A stretch of 64,000 bases of DNA from Breviolum minutum Mf 1.05b.01 (Eukaryota > Sar > Dinophyceae > Suessiales > Symbiodiniaceae). The stretch spans positions 1 through 64,000 of the forward strand of contig DF240020.1 in assembly GCA_000507305.1 (NCBI GenBank), read 5' to 3'. This document shows, piece by piece, positions 1-9,952 of this stretch. Position 1 is the first letter of the stretch. Every line of letters begins with the position of its first letter. The translations under genes were made by a program, and so were the position numbers. The notes beneath the pieces are model-generated. The model saw only the letters and a program-made list of their open reading frames with translations. It did no database searches and was not told the origin of the DNA.

Positions 1-270
1 TCTGCTTCTGCGGCGTGGGGATGGCGAGCGAGATGAAGAGCGACTCCTGGTCCTTTTTTGTCTGCTCGAAGTTTGGTGCAGAGCATCTAGCACAAAGGCC
101 ACGTCAGCTAGAGAGCCTTTTCCTCCTTGGGATCCAAACCTTCCAGAGTTGTGATGGTAGCCACGGCCCTGCCACGACTGGTTCCAGCCGCTCCCCTTAC
201 TGTTGCCCCAGCCGGCATGGGAAAGCTGAGGCCACAAAAACAGCAGCAGCAAGCACAAAGCAAGAGCCAT
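1..270 (-). CDS. N-terminus of a secreted-looking, RS-rich protein (partial, runs off the left edge)
   Basis: Reading leftwards from an ATG at 270 there is no stop for 90 codons, up to the window edge. The first 20 residues look like a signal peptide: a run of Leu/Ala from MALALCLLLLFLW, then a polar SHAG cleavage-like site. A Gly/Trp/Asn/Gln-rich stretch follows, then a Lys/Arg tail with several RSRS-type dipeptides (SRSSSRSPSPRRRSR). I do not recognise a named family; the Gly/Trp-rich start resembles N-termini of proteins from dinoflagellate retroelements, but that is recollection. It starts 59 bp downstream of the reverse transcriptase stop on the same strand, so it may be the next gene of the array or part of the same element. 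RS repeats usually mark RNA-processing proteins, which conflicts with a signal peptide; one of the two readings is probably wrong. Confidence 0.55.
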   Translation of the reverse strand, partial: MALALCLLLLFLWPQLSHAGWGNSKGSGWNQSWQGRGYHHNSGRFGSQGGKGSLADVAFVLDALHQTSSRQKRTRSRSSSRSPSPRRRSR

Positions 271-328
271 GATAGCCGGCCGTGGAAATTAGTTTACTGG
301 CTGCAGGCTGCAAATCGAACCCAGAGAG

Positions 329-2555
329 CTACGCGGCTCTTTGTGGCGTGCAGTTTGCCCAAACAAACTTGCACGCATTCTTTGAAAACGAAACCATGTG
401 TAAAAAATCTACATGTGCAATTGAAAATAAGGTAGACAAAATTGTAGAACGAGGCCATGACGCAAGTCTCAAATCAAAAAGCAGGCGCAAACAAGCCCGC
501 TTCCAGTCATTTTCAGGGGGTCGAATGTTCCACCATCTAGAAAATTTGCCTAAGAACAAGTTGCGAAGGAAGGACCTTGGCACCCCCCAATGTGGTGGTG
601 CACAAAATGGTTTGATGTTGAGACCAACTTCCAAAGACACTGTGTAGATGCACATGTCAAGCCAAGCAAGCGTGTCATTTGCTTCAGACACATCAAAATC
701 AACTGTATACACACAAGCCAAAAGTGCAATCAAACAATCACGGCAAAACAACCTGCTGAACAACACAACATCATCAGTGTATCTCAAGTGGCAGACAGCA
801 CGATTCCAAGGGACATGAGTGCAGAAACCTTCTTCAAATCTTCGTGGTGCATTTTGTGACCAGCGCCTTTCTTGCCCTCCTAAAGTGAGGCATGCAGCAA
901 CCTTTGAAAGCAGGCCGCCTATAGGAAGGCCATTTAACATGAAAACAGTGGTCCCAACCGATGCAAACCCTACTGACATGGCCGCAACAAAAGCCCGCAA
1001 CAAATGTGAGGTATGCCATGAAACGCCCTTGTGGGTGTGGAGCAACTTCTTTCCACCAATCCAGCTGATTCGTTTCCTGCTGGATCGAACAGAAATTGGT
1101 GCCTCCCCATGGATGCTTTTGAACAAATCAACCAACACGCGAGCCTCTTTGATGGCAGTGGCTGGGTTCACTGTTTCAAAAAATTGCCCAGCATCGGCAA
1201 CAATACCCGCACAACCTGACATGGGGCACTTGCATCGGGCGCAAACCCCCGATGGGTTGGGGGACAAGTTCGTCAAGTCTTCTTTTAATCGTTTACTCGC
1301 ATCATGGAGACTCCACACATCANGAAATTGGTGCCTCCCCATGGATGCTTTTGAACAAATCAACCAACACGCAAGCCTCTTCGATGGCAGTGGCTGGGTT
1401 CACTGTTTCAAAAAATTGCCCAGCATCGGCAACAATACCCGCAGAACCTGACATGGGGCACTTGCATTGGGCACAAACCCCCGATGGGTTGGGGGACAAG
1501 TTCTTCAAGTCTTCTTTTAATCGTTTACTCGCATCATGGAGACTCCAAACATCATTAGTCTTGCCACATTGTTTTATAAAATGGTTTCCCAAGCACAGTG
1601 GATGGATCTCCAAACACGTTTTCTTTGCCAATTACCATAGGAAACAACTTTACGAACGCAACTACGCAAGGGTTTGGAACAAACACGCTGGGCTTGTCTC
1701 CAGCATTTTTCCTTTATGGTCACGTAAACATACGGCAACAAAAATGATGATTTACTGATATGCAAACGTTTTGCAAGCTTCACTCAGACATGACAAACAT
1801 GCAAAGCCACTGGTTCGCCTCTGCCTGGGAGACAGTACAACGCTCCCATGTAACAGAAGCAGATGCAAAAGACATGCAAAGCAACAAGTATGACGCAACT
1901 GGCATCTTCCAAGCTACTTTTTTTGCTTTGTCGTCCGGTACAAGTGCAGTACCTTCAGGGATAAGCAAATCATTTGTGTAGCGAAGGAAGGCGAGATGTG
2001 ATCGGTCCTGCGACTGCCAGTGCTGTTGAACCACCCGTGGAACAGAGACATGAGGCGCACAGTTGTTGTTACGAAAGCACGACATGTTTTCACTTATCAT
2101 GCTCCCTAAAGTCTCTGACACCAAGGTACGACACAAATCCAATTGTTTTGCTTTTGGCATTCTTTGGGCAACTTGCCAATTCTTGTCAACACGTGCAACA
2201 TGGCCAGGAATGCGCTGAGGGATTGAGGGGTCAGTGTGGGGCCAGGGCCCCGGGGCCTTGCAAAGTTTTGCATGGTTCCATTCATCCTTGAAAGTTCGAG
2301 CTTTTCCTGTACAAAACCTTATTCGTGAGGCAACCCACTTTTTCTCTAACTCTGTCATGCTCGGCAAGTGTCTCAACATGTGCGACATCACACGACGGGC
2401 ATATGGAAGCAAGCAAACATGCGGCAGTTTGAGGTAATGGATGCGTGTCACAGCAAAACCTTCAAGCTTCAACCAATAATCCAAACGAAGTCGAGCATTC
2501 ACACGCTGCCCTGGTCCTTTTAAGCAACGGAGCCTGATAGCACACTGAATGCATC
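329..2555 (-). pseudogene. Reverse transcriptase of a dinoflagellate retroelement, frameshifted
   Basis: Conceptual translation from about 2555 down to the stop at 329 gives reverse transcriptase blocks in order. An upstream region with LVPDDKAKK is at about 1900. A motif A-like ADAGQFFE occurs in each copy of the duplicated part. A motif B-like GLPIGGLLS lies near 910, and the catalytic RYTDDVVLFS (Y-x-DD type) near 760-790. The reading frame changes at about 1780 and again near 1580, and a single N at 1323 sits inside the coding part, so the copy cannot be translated as one protein. Part of it is present twice (see the 231-bp repeat). Such copies are dispersed in large numbers in Symbiodiniaceae genomes. 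I cannot tell LTR from non-LTR type, as no RNase H, integrase or terminal repeat was recognised. Confidence 0.8.
1092..1554. repeat. Two 231-bp direct copies separated by a single N
   Basis: Positions 1092-1322 and 1324-1554 are the same 231 bases with 7 substitutions and no indel, joined by one N at 1323. Both copies encode the same part of the reverse transcriptase, including the ADAGQFFE block. Equal length, equal end points and a one-base N at the join look like two overlapping contigs placed end to end rather than merged. The 3% difference could mean that the contigs came from two different copies of the element. Confidence 0.9.
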
Positions 2556-3461
2556 ACGACGCTTGGCAACTGCAATGTTTACAACACATGTTTTCAAACC
2601 AAGGTACAAAAGTAAAAGTCTACGATGGAAAGGGGTATATATATCAAGAGGTCCCTGCTTGCTGAATTGCACAACCTATTGGTTTTTAAGGTCAGAAAAA
2701 AACTAAAAAGAATATATAATGTAGAGTATGTAGCGTTGATGGAAACCACCACTGGGAAATCACTCTGCAATGCGAATGTGGAAATGCCCGACCAGCGCGC
2801 TTCTGAATAACGTCCGATTCTCTGAACAATGTTTATTTCCCAAAACCGTGGCCATGCCACTGCGGAATGCGGAATCCACATTTTTTCACTCCCTCCCGTT
2901 CTGCAACCCGCATCCCACATGCGAGTTTGTGGTGCTTTGTCAGCTTTGTGTAATTTTGGCGTTTCCCACGCAGCAGGGCAGGTTAGTCACAAAAAATCCG
3001 TTACAAGTTACAAGTTACAATTACCAAAATACCAATTTACAAGACAAACCTGGATAAAACAAAAACTGCAAATTAACAATGGTCAAAAGGCACTCTTGTC
3101 ACTTGTCACTGCACTTGAATTTCCTCTGTGCCCTCCCCTGCAGCCTGCTGCAGTGTTGGATTCCTAACTACATGTAAGCTCTAAGTGACGTCCCAGTCTT
3201 CAAACGTCTCTGTGCGATGAGCTTGGGGATTGTGGCCACAGGCGGCCATCAGGATTGCTGGTTTCAACAATCCAAAATCAATGTGTAACATGTTTGTCAC
3301 ATGCAAAACACACAAAATCAAATGGTGAAATTCGGACTATGTATGACAGATCTGCAGTGCTGCAGGAATCGCCATCAGCAGTCATGAGTCATGAGTACTA
3401 AGAGTACCCACACCGAAACAAACCCACTAGCTGACTAGCTGATCAAATTAACGCACCGCAC
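2556..3461. other. Intergenic stretch with no recognised gene
   Basis: Between the reverse transcriptase and the last exon of the next gene I see no sustained coding signal on either strand. The stretch contains short A/T runs and small direct repeats such as the doubled cagtcatgagtcatgag type near 3380. Confidence 0.5.
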
Positions 3462-3545
3462 TCACTCGCCAGAAAAGAAGCCCTCTTCCACCACAATAGA
3501 CTTCTTCAGAGGCTGCCAAACCACAGGCTTTTCCTTTTTCGGGTC
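3462..3545 (-). CDS. Terminal exon of the gene ending at 3462
   Basis: A run of nine T followed by AAG forms a clear acceptor at 3546, and the next 27 codons then TGA are open in phase 0 (starts DPKKEKPVVWQPL, ends FFSGE). The exon has no methionine, so it is easily missed. Joining it to the preceding exon in phase 0 needs a GA-type donor after the GQKE of the Gly-Arg tail (3748); otherwise that exon would simply end in its own stop codon at 3742. Confidence 0.6.
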   Translation of the reverse strand, partial: DPKKEKPVVWQPLKKSIVVEEGFFSGE

Positions 3546-6500
3546 CTTAAAAAAAAGGTGTCACTGTCACTGTCGCTAGATGCATGTACTACTTCACTAC
3601 GCTTTGTTACGCGTTAAAGGCATATTCACAATCAAAGCCGCGTCGAAGTCGAAGTCAAATAAGTCAATCTTTTATTAATCTTTTTGTAAACCCAAAACGA
3701 CTCAAAATGACTCAAAACATACAACGCAGCCAATGAACGCTTCACTCCTCTTTCTGGCCACGCCCACGTCCATGACCACCACGCCCTCGTCCTGAAGCTT
3801 TAGGGGTTGCTTTGCCCTTGGGTGTAGCTTTAGCCTTGGCCTTGACGCCATCATCATCATCACCCAATGCTCGCTTCGTACCACGCACGCCCTTGCCTTT
3901 GTCATCGTCTTTCTTGCTCTTCTCATTCTTCTCGTGCTTTTCATCTTTGTCCTTCTTATCTTTCTTGTCTTTCTTATCTTTTTTGCCCTTCTCCTTGCTA
4001 TCTTTGGTCTTTTTGTCTTTCTTGTCCTTCTTCAACTTCTTGTCCTTCTTATGGCCTTTCGCATCTTCGTCCTCATCATTGTTGTCCTCCTGGTCCTCGC
4101 CCTCGCTGCAATCAACTTTGTCCTTGCTGGGTTCTGTGACCTCAATTCTGGATCTCAGGCTCAGGATCTTTGATCTTCACATTTTGTGCAAGGGAAGCAA
4201 AACCTTGGAGCGTAGGAATGGTAAATGGCATCGGCCTCGGCATTACTTCAGCGGCAGCTTCTCTTGCTACCTGAGTTTGCTCGTTGGCCTTTTCCTCCTC
4301 TTGCTGTTGGTCAACTGGCGCTGCCGCTGGCGGTTCTGTTGCTTCAGCTTGATCGCGATTGCCCTGCTTCGCCCCTTCTCCTGCTTGGTCCATGCCTCCT
4401 CCAACAACTTGTTCACTGCTGGCTGGTGGGCCTGCAACGGTAGCTCCACTGGTCTCCTTCACACCTAAGGTCTCTGCCTCTGCCACGTTTTCCGCAATCT
4501 CTGCGACCTGCACATCCACTGGCACGGTCTCCGCGGCCTCAATCTGTGTCACACCCATGGCCTCCATGGTCTGTGGCACCATCTCCTCCACAGTCTTCGC
4601 CTCCTCATTCTGTGTCACATCCGCGGTCTCCGCAGTCTTGGGGAATGCTGGGGTATTCAAGATGTTGAGACGGACTCGTAACCATGCAGCCCATTCTGCA
4701 AGATCTGCTGCTGGATGACTCACCGTTGGACAACCCCACTCCCAATCGGCTGGCAAACCTGTCCGGGCGTAAGCCCGTCTTTCGAAAGATTGAAACAAGG
4801 TGTGAGTCTTTGCGCGACCAACTTCACGAAGCAAAACATCTTGCTCTTCTTTGCCCAAGACCTCTTCCAAATTCTTTGGCAACTGGTCTCCTGGAAATCC
4901 AAAGTTGGGCTTCTCGTAGTCGAACAGCACCCGGCTCTGAACAGCTGGAGTGTCTGCGCCTGTTGGATTGGTGGGGTCGTTTCGCGCAGCAAGCCAAACC
5001 AACCAGTGAAGAAGATCTTCGAGCTGATCTGATTCCGGCCCACCCCAATCAAATTCCTCTTCTGCAGAAAATTCCTTCATCTGTGTTGTGATGTAGTCAT
5101 TGAAGAGGTGGTGGGCCTTGGCTTTTTCAAGTTCAAGTGGGAAGATCTTCTCCATGTCGATACCATCATCGGGTTCTTCGAAATATGTGCGTAGCTGATC
5201 GTCAAGATCTGCCACATCAACCGCATTGAAGCCGAAGAAATGTAGATCGTAGTTGATGAGGCGGTGTGAGTTGTTTTCTTCACCTTTGGTTTGTTTTGAA
5301 AGCTTTGTGTCCGTCAATCGCAAATGCTCCGGTGAGCTGGAAAATGCATTGATGGCCGCAAGCAAAACTTGATTGACAGCAGCCCTCGGCACAATACCAA
5401 TGTTTGCGAAAAACAAACAATCAATTCAATCCATGATTAAACTGTGCTTTAGGCTATAAGAAAGGTCCGGGTCTGGGTCTGACACTGCAAAACAATAACA
5501 TCAGTAATAGTAATTATAACAATAATAAATCAATTAACATATTTGTTCCGCTAACCCTGCGCCTTGCGCAACCTGCAAAAAGAAAAGCTGACACAAGATG
5601 CCAAAACAAAAAAAGCATTCAAATCATTGAAACTAACACTGGCCAAAGTTTCTTCGGGAAGCTTCCTCCAACCAACATTGTTCCAGAAGCAAAGTCCTCA
5701 CTCATCAGCGTAGAAGGAGCTCGAAGAATCACGTTGTCCGATACCACTGCCTTCTCAATGACCAGGTGTCCAGGTGGTACATACAGAACGTCGCCTGGAG
5801 ACACGTAACCATGCCGGAAGGTTTGAGGCCTGTATGCGCTGTTCATCTCTGGCGTGAACTCTTGGAAATAATCGATCGCATCCTGCTGGTGAAGCCAAAA
5901 CCCGAACATCCTTGTGGTATACATGCATTGTACATTGTACACCGCTCGAACTCTAAACGTCCAATGTCTTAATCACTCAGTCAAACGTCGTAGCTGGTGT
6001 TACTTTGAGATACCCCTTCCCGGCCCAACACCCAAGTCCTTCAGTACAGTGACTGCCATTTCTGGATGGATCTGTGGTGCACATTTTCCTTCCTTCATCA
6101 TCATTCCAAGAAGCTCCAAAACATAAACACTGCATACAAAGCGGCAACCTTCAATTTGGTAGGACACGGTCGGCAACGGTACAGGGGGTTGCCCAGAGAA
6201 GAAAGAGCCTTGCTTTTGAGCAACCCAAGTTAAGCCGCTCACCCTGAAAGCCTCCTTCCTTGCCACCTCCTCAGAACTAACTTCTTTCGCAGCAGTGAGA
6301 GCAATCCTGAGCGAGCAAGAGCCTGACTTCAGTATGTATTCCATAAAAAACTCCCAAGGATTGTTTTACCACAGGCTGCAGGGCAGGAAAATTTGAAAAC
6401 TTGTTGCACTCACCAAAACTCAACCAACTGACAGCTTGGAATTTTTACAGGCAACTGAACTGTGGCGAAAAAAATAATGAGCCTCAAACAAAAACCAAAA

Positions 6501-9500
6501 CACTGTTCAGCCAGATATTGACGATCAAGCACTGCAGCACCGATCTTCCCACTTTGCTGCTCAAGTCGGATAGCTTCAAGCTTCGCTGCAAGAAGTTGGT
6601 CCAATCCAAGCAAGTTTCCGGGACCTTCCTTTGAGACAGCCAACCTGATCTCCTCATTGTTTGGATTGTTAAACTTCTTCTTCACAGCGTCAGCAAACTC
6701 ACTACCTTCTTGAAGTAAGAGCTTCTGCATTGCACTGCATTCGGACCCCTTGAGATCATCGCATTCCTGCATGGGCAAATATGATACCGGGACGCCGGGG
6801 CCAGGACTTCCGAACCTCTTTTTTTGGTGGGGTGGTACAAGCTATCTCTTAAAAAAACAAATGCAATCCAGCCTGCATGACTTTCTTGATGATGCCCTTC
6901 TTCAGCTTTGCCACGGCGGACATGTTGGGTTGGCTTGCAATCAAGGCCACGAAGCTGCTCACATCAGCTGCCTGCGCAAACGCACCACACACAAACTTTG
7001 GGAAGTTCTGTAAGATCGTTGGGTCATCCTCAGAAAGCTCGTTCTCTCCATGCGTCTTTCGCTTCTTGCGGGCTGCCTTTCCGTCTTCACCGTTGTCTGC
7101 ATCTGGACCTCCTCCATCTGCATCACCTCCATCTCTTCCATTGTCTTGAGTTTCTTTCCTTGCTGCTTGCTCTCGCTTGTCTGCCGCCTTTCGTTGCTTC
7201 TCAGCTTCCCTCTCAGCCTTCTTTCTCTCTTGCTTTTCCAGCCGTTCCTGTTCTTTCCTTAGAGTCGCTTCCTCATCTAGCTTTGCTTTGTGCAGCGCTT
7301 GAATATTTGACACCCAAGCTTCACACTCCCTGCACAAGCAATCAGCTATGCGCTTCAGAATCTCCGTCGAATTCCGAATGGAGTCCATCACAATGTGGAC
7401 TCTTGATGCCGAAGGCTGCCTTATATGATGAAAATGGACAGAATCGGACAGACCAGAAAAATGAAAAAGCAAATAGCAAAGCAAAGTTAAGTAGAAATTT
7501 GCAAAAAGAAAAATTGAAGTCCTACATGCAAAAACGGAGGTACAGGTCCAACGTCACAGTACGACAATGCTTCAAGGCTGCAACAGTCCTGCAACTTTCC
7601 TTGTCTGCAAGAATGGTGGTCCTTAGGTCTTTCAAATACGGATCCTGAACGGCAAGGCCATACAACTCTGACGACGCTCTGGACATGCTTGCCTCGCTGA
7701 TGCCTGGCATTTTGTCCAACGCGATCTTGACCAACTGGTAACGACTGCGAAGCAATTCCAAGCTGGGATCACTGTCCACAGGTCCGGTCAATACCTGTGG
7801 GGCTCTTTGCTCCAACACATTTTCAGCGTCAGAAAGAGCTTTGCCAAGGCGTCGCTCGGCTTCCAGGAAGTCTTTGGTAGATCTTGCTCTCAACTGGCTT
7901 GCCAAAACCAAATGATTTTCATTCTGTTTGCCTCTCCTGTTTTTCGCCGCACCCTTCCCTGCAGCAGAACCCGTCTTTGCGGGGCCCTGCCTATCGGGTA
8001 GTGCAATTCCACTTCCACCGGTGCCTCCAGACATCATTCCCAAAGGCACGAGGGGCGCCTCAGCCTCAAGGTCTGCCCAAAAACCAGTCAACTTTTCCAC
8101 CTGCATGTCGAAAATTGGATGAAAACTTGGGGCTGGCTGAAAGGAAAACAAACAGCAAACAATGGGTGACACATGGCAACACGGTGATCACTGCTTGCTC
8201 CGACCTGCTCCTGGATGATCTCTGCAGTTGCATTCTTCGCCACATCTTCTGAATGCTGAGAAATGCTCGTGTCCTGAAATGCTGCTGCTAAGGCTTGAAG
8301 ATGTTAGAAGCACAAAATTTCTTTATAGACTCCCAACTCAAAAAGAAAAAATAAAACAAGCGCGTCTTGGGCCAGCTTGAAAATAGAAACTTGAGGCTTT
8401 GAGGCCCTGCAGTCCTGATAGGCACGTGTGTCGGACATTTCACCGACTGCAACCCAAAGCCGAACCACCTGAGCATTGCAGAGTAGGTCACGTCTTAACA
8501 TGGCACTTCATCACATGATATGACATGGTACTGGCACGCCCTGGCCTTGCCAATGGACTCTCCAGCGGTATTTGTAGCCTCTACACGATCGCGCTTCACG
8601 CCCGGATCCTCGAACATTGTTTGCCATTTCTTCTGGGCTGCTGCTTCTGTCAAACCTTGGAAGCCGCACTTCAATTTCAAACTCATTGATCCAAAATACG
8701 AAAGGCATGCGCTGCAGCCAGGTAACGTGAGTACCGTGGAGCCTGATTGACGAAGTAATCAACAAAATCCAACTGGCACATTGGGCGTCGCCTAATGGTC
8801 TCTTCATCACGGAAGCCACACGATCGCGTCTTTGTAATTCGGCTGAAATCCCACATATTCTGCTTCTTGCCTTTTCCCGGTGCTGGACACCTTAGTTGTC
8901 AATGCCCCTGCAGCGATCATGGTCACTGAAACTGTTTCTGTAGCCTGTAAATCCTGTAGCTAATTAGTTTTTTAAGACTTCACGCCAAGGCACGTATCAG
9001 AAAAGTTCTGAATGTGGTCGCACAATTCCTCTGGCGGCATATTCTGCAGCTTTGCCAGCAACTCCTTATCCTTCCTGGCAGCCTGCTTGAAGAGATTGTC
9101 TTTGGCTGTGGAATGTGCCGCACACAGCTGCACGTTCCTTGGCGATCCAGTGACACAGCAATCACAGCAACTAACGTCCTATATTCCCGTTTGTCAAAAT
9201 CTAAATCACTCCGACTTCAACCATCAGTTCCAGCAATGACAAATGACAAAGTTGTATAATCTAAATTCATCTTCAGCGAATGAATGTATATGCTGAATAA
9301 TATATATGTATGATCAATGATGTAATATTTTCTCATTGTTTTAGTTGACGCTGAATTCCGTCTAGCTGCTTCGATGGCTGTCTCATGATCATAGTCTCAC
9401 ATGTCCCGACTTCGCACTTGGTCTGAAAAAATCCTAACCCGCCGCCGCCACTGGCACTGCCATGATCACCAGCCTCACCAACAAGTCCTCTGCTACAACC

Positions 9501-9662
9501 CAAAGACCCCTCCGGAGATGCAGGAGCAGATGGGGCTGGCACAGTGGATGTGTCACTTGGTGTGGCTGTCCTGCGCCGCACTGAACCCCCCTGCCGGTAC
9601 AGAACCAAGTCTGTACACACGGTAGCAAGGGCTAGGCTAGACAGGTCCACTTCCGGTTGCAT
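3462..9662 (-). CDS. Many-exon gene of unknown function with cupin-like exon and Lys-rich, GRGRG tail
   Basis: Start ATG at 9662, just downstream of a relic spliced leader; stop TGA at 3462-3464. Supported exons, in order: 9662 to about 9430; 9137-8986; about 8872-8684; 8686-8505; 8273-8205; 8100 to about 7536; 7419 to about 6873; 6766 to about 6503; 6306-6004; 5910-5640; about 5390-4181; 4140 to about 3748; 3545-3462. Most acceptors are AG followed by G, and 6306-6004 and 5910-5640 join in phase. Visible parts are a KLKCGFQGLTE exon resembling a block common in dinoflagellate predicted proteins, a charged coiled-coil exon (Lys/Glu/Arg-rich, about 7300-7100), a cupin-like exon, a large acidic exon, and a basic tail. 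The split into one gene rather than two is uncertain because of the frame switch at 8684. It could be a mobile-element gene; no transposase or polymerase domain was recognised. Confidence 0.6.
3748..4140 (-). CDS. Lys/Asp-rich and Gly/Arg-rich tail exon
   Basis: The exon starts at an AG/G acceptor with VTEPSKDKVD. It passes through an acidic stretch (EDQEDNNDEDED), then repeated KKDKKDKK blocks, and ends in Gly/Arg-rich GRGRGGHGRGRG. Low-complexity lysine tails with an RGG-like end are typical of nucleic-acid-binding, nucleus-located proteins; this is inference from composition only. It is out of frame by one with the exon before it unless the 40-bp segment 4141-4180 is removed as an intron. 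Confidence 0.65.
4181..5390 (-). CDS. Large acidic exon of the same gene
   Basis: An open reading frame of about 400 codons on the minus strand. Its first half contains two similar Trp-containing blocks, EFDWGGPESDQLEDLLHWL and ADWEWGCPTVSHPAADLAEW, spaced about 90 residues apart, which suggests an internal duplication of one domain. The second half is Glu/Ala/Val/Thr-rich and probably disordered. If read on past 4181 the frame stops at 4144. I do not recognise the family. The 5' border near 5360-5390 is uncertain; an AG/G acceptor at about 5366 is one option. Confidence 0.6.
5640..5910 (-). CDS. Cupin-like exon of the same gene
   Basis: A 271-bp exon with an AAG/G acceptor at 5910 and a GTGTTAG donor below 5640. 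It encodes a Phe/Trp-rich start (MFGFWLHQQDAIDYF) and SPGDVLYVPPGHLVIEKAV. The PGDVLYVPPG pattern matches the beta-strand turn common to cupin and JmjC-type barrels, but the metal-binding HxH or HxD residues expected there are not evident, so an enzymatic role is not supported. It joins in phase to the exon 6306-6004, which is Val/Leu-rich and ends GVGPGRGIS. Confidence 0.5.
9333..9662 (-). CDS. First exon (or short intronless retrogene) behind the relic spliced leader
   Basis: From the ATG at 9662 there are 109 codons to a stop at 9333. The product starts MQPEVDLSSLALATV, continues with a Ser/Thr/Pro-rich part, and has a Gly-rich end. Taken alone it is a small protein without recognised domain. 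Taken as a first exon, a GT donor near 9430 (after GGGG) would lead to the exon at 9137. The apparent hydrophobic start further upstream comes from reading the relic leader and 5' leader as coding (its TTGGCTCAA reads Leu-Ala-Gln) and should not be taken as a signal peptide. Confidence 0.5.
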   Translation of the reverse strand: MQPEVDLSSLALATVCTDLVLYRQGGSVRRRTATPSDTSTVPAPSAPASPEGSLGCSRGLVGEAGDHGSASGGGGLGFFQTKCEVGTCETMIMRQPSKQLDGIQRQLKQ

Positions 9663-9706
9663 GTCTGCGGGACTAGCTAGAGTTAGGAACAAAACCACGC
9701 AAAGTA

Positions 9707-9726
9707 GTTGAGCCAAAAATAGCTAC
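9707..9726 (-). promoter_or_regulatory. Relic dinoflagellate spliced leader
   Basis: On the minus strand this reads GTAGCTATTTTTGGCTCAAC. The dinoflagellate spliced leader contains GTAGCCATTTTGGCTCAAG, so the match is the leader core with one substitution (C to T), one inserted T and a changed last base. It lies 45 bp upstream of the ATG at 9662. Genome-encoded decayed leaders arise when a trans-spliced mRNA is reverse transcribed and reintegrated. The gene downstream has introns, so those would have been gained later or the relic belongs only to the first exon. Confidence 0.7.
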
Positions 9727-9952
9727 CCAGCCAGTCACCGTCACTGGTCACAACGCAGATCCTGATTGTTTAAGTTCCCAACGCTACAGTCTGACACTTA
9801 TCTCTTGCTCACAAGCTTCAAACAAATATGCGAAAATTCAAGCTGGGCACTTGGCAATGGGCATTGGACATCATGCACTATTAGGATGCTCAACGGCTCA
9901 ATGTGTACAATATATGCTGGTTCTGACAGTTCTGACTGCCAGGGTACTGGAA

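Noticed and set aside
3742..4035. Separate small Lys-rich gene starting at 4035
   Set aside because: The frame is open further upstream to an AG/G acceptor at 4140, so it is part of a larger exon.
9663..9716. Hydrophobic N-terminus upstream of the ATG at 9662
   Set aside because: It starts at a TTG inside the relic spliced leader, so it is 5' leader sequence rather than protein.
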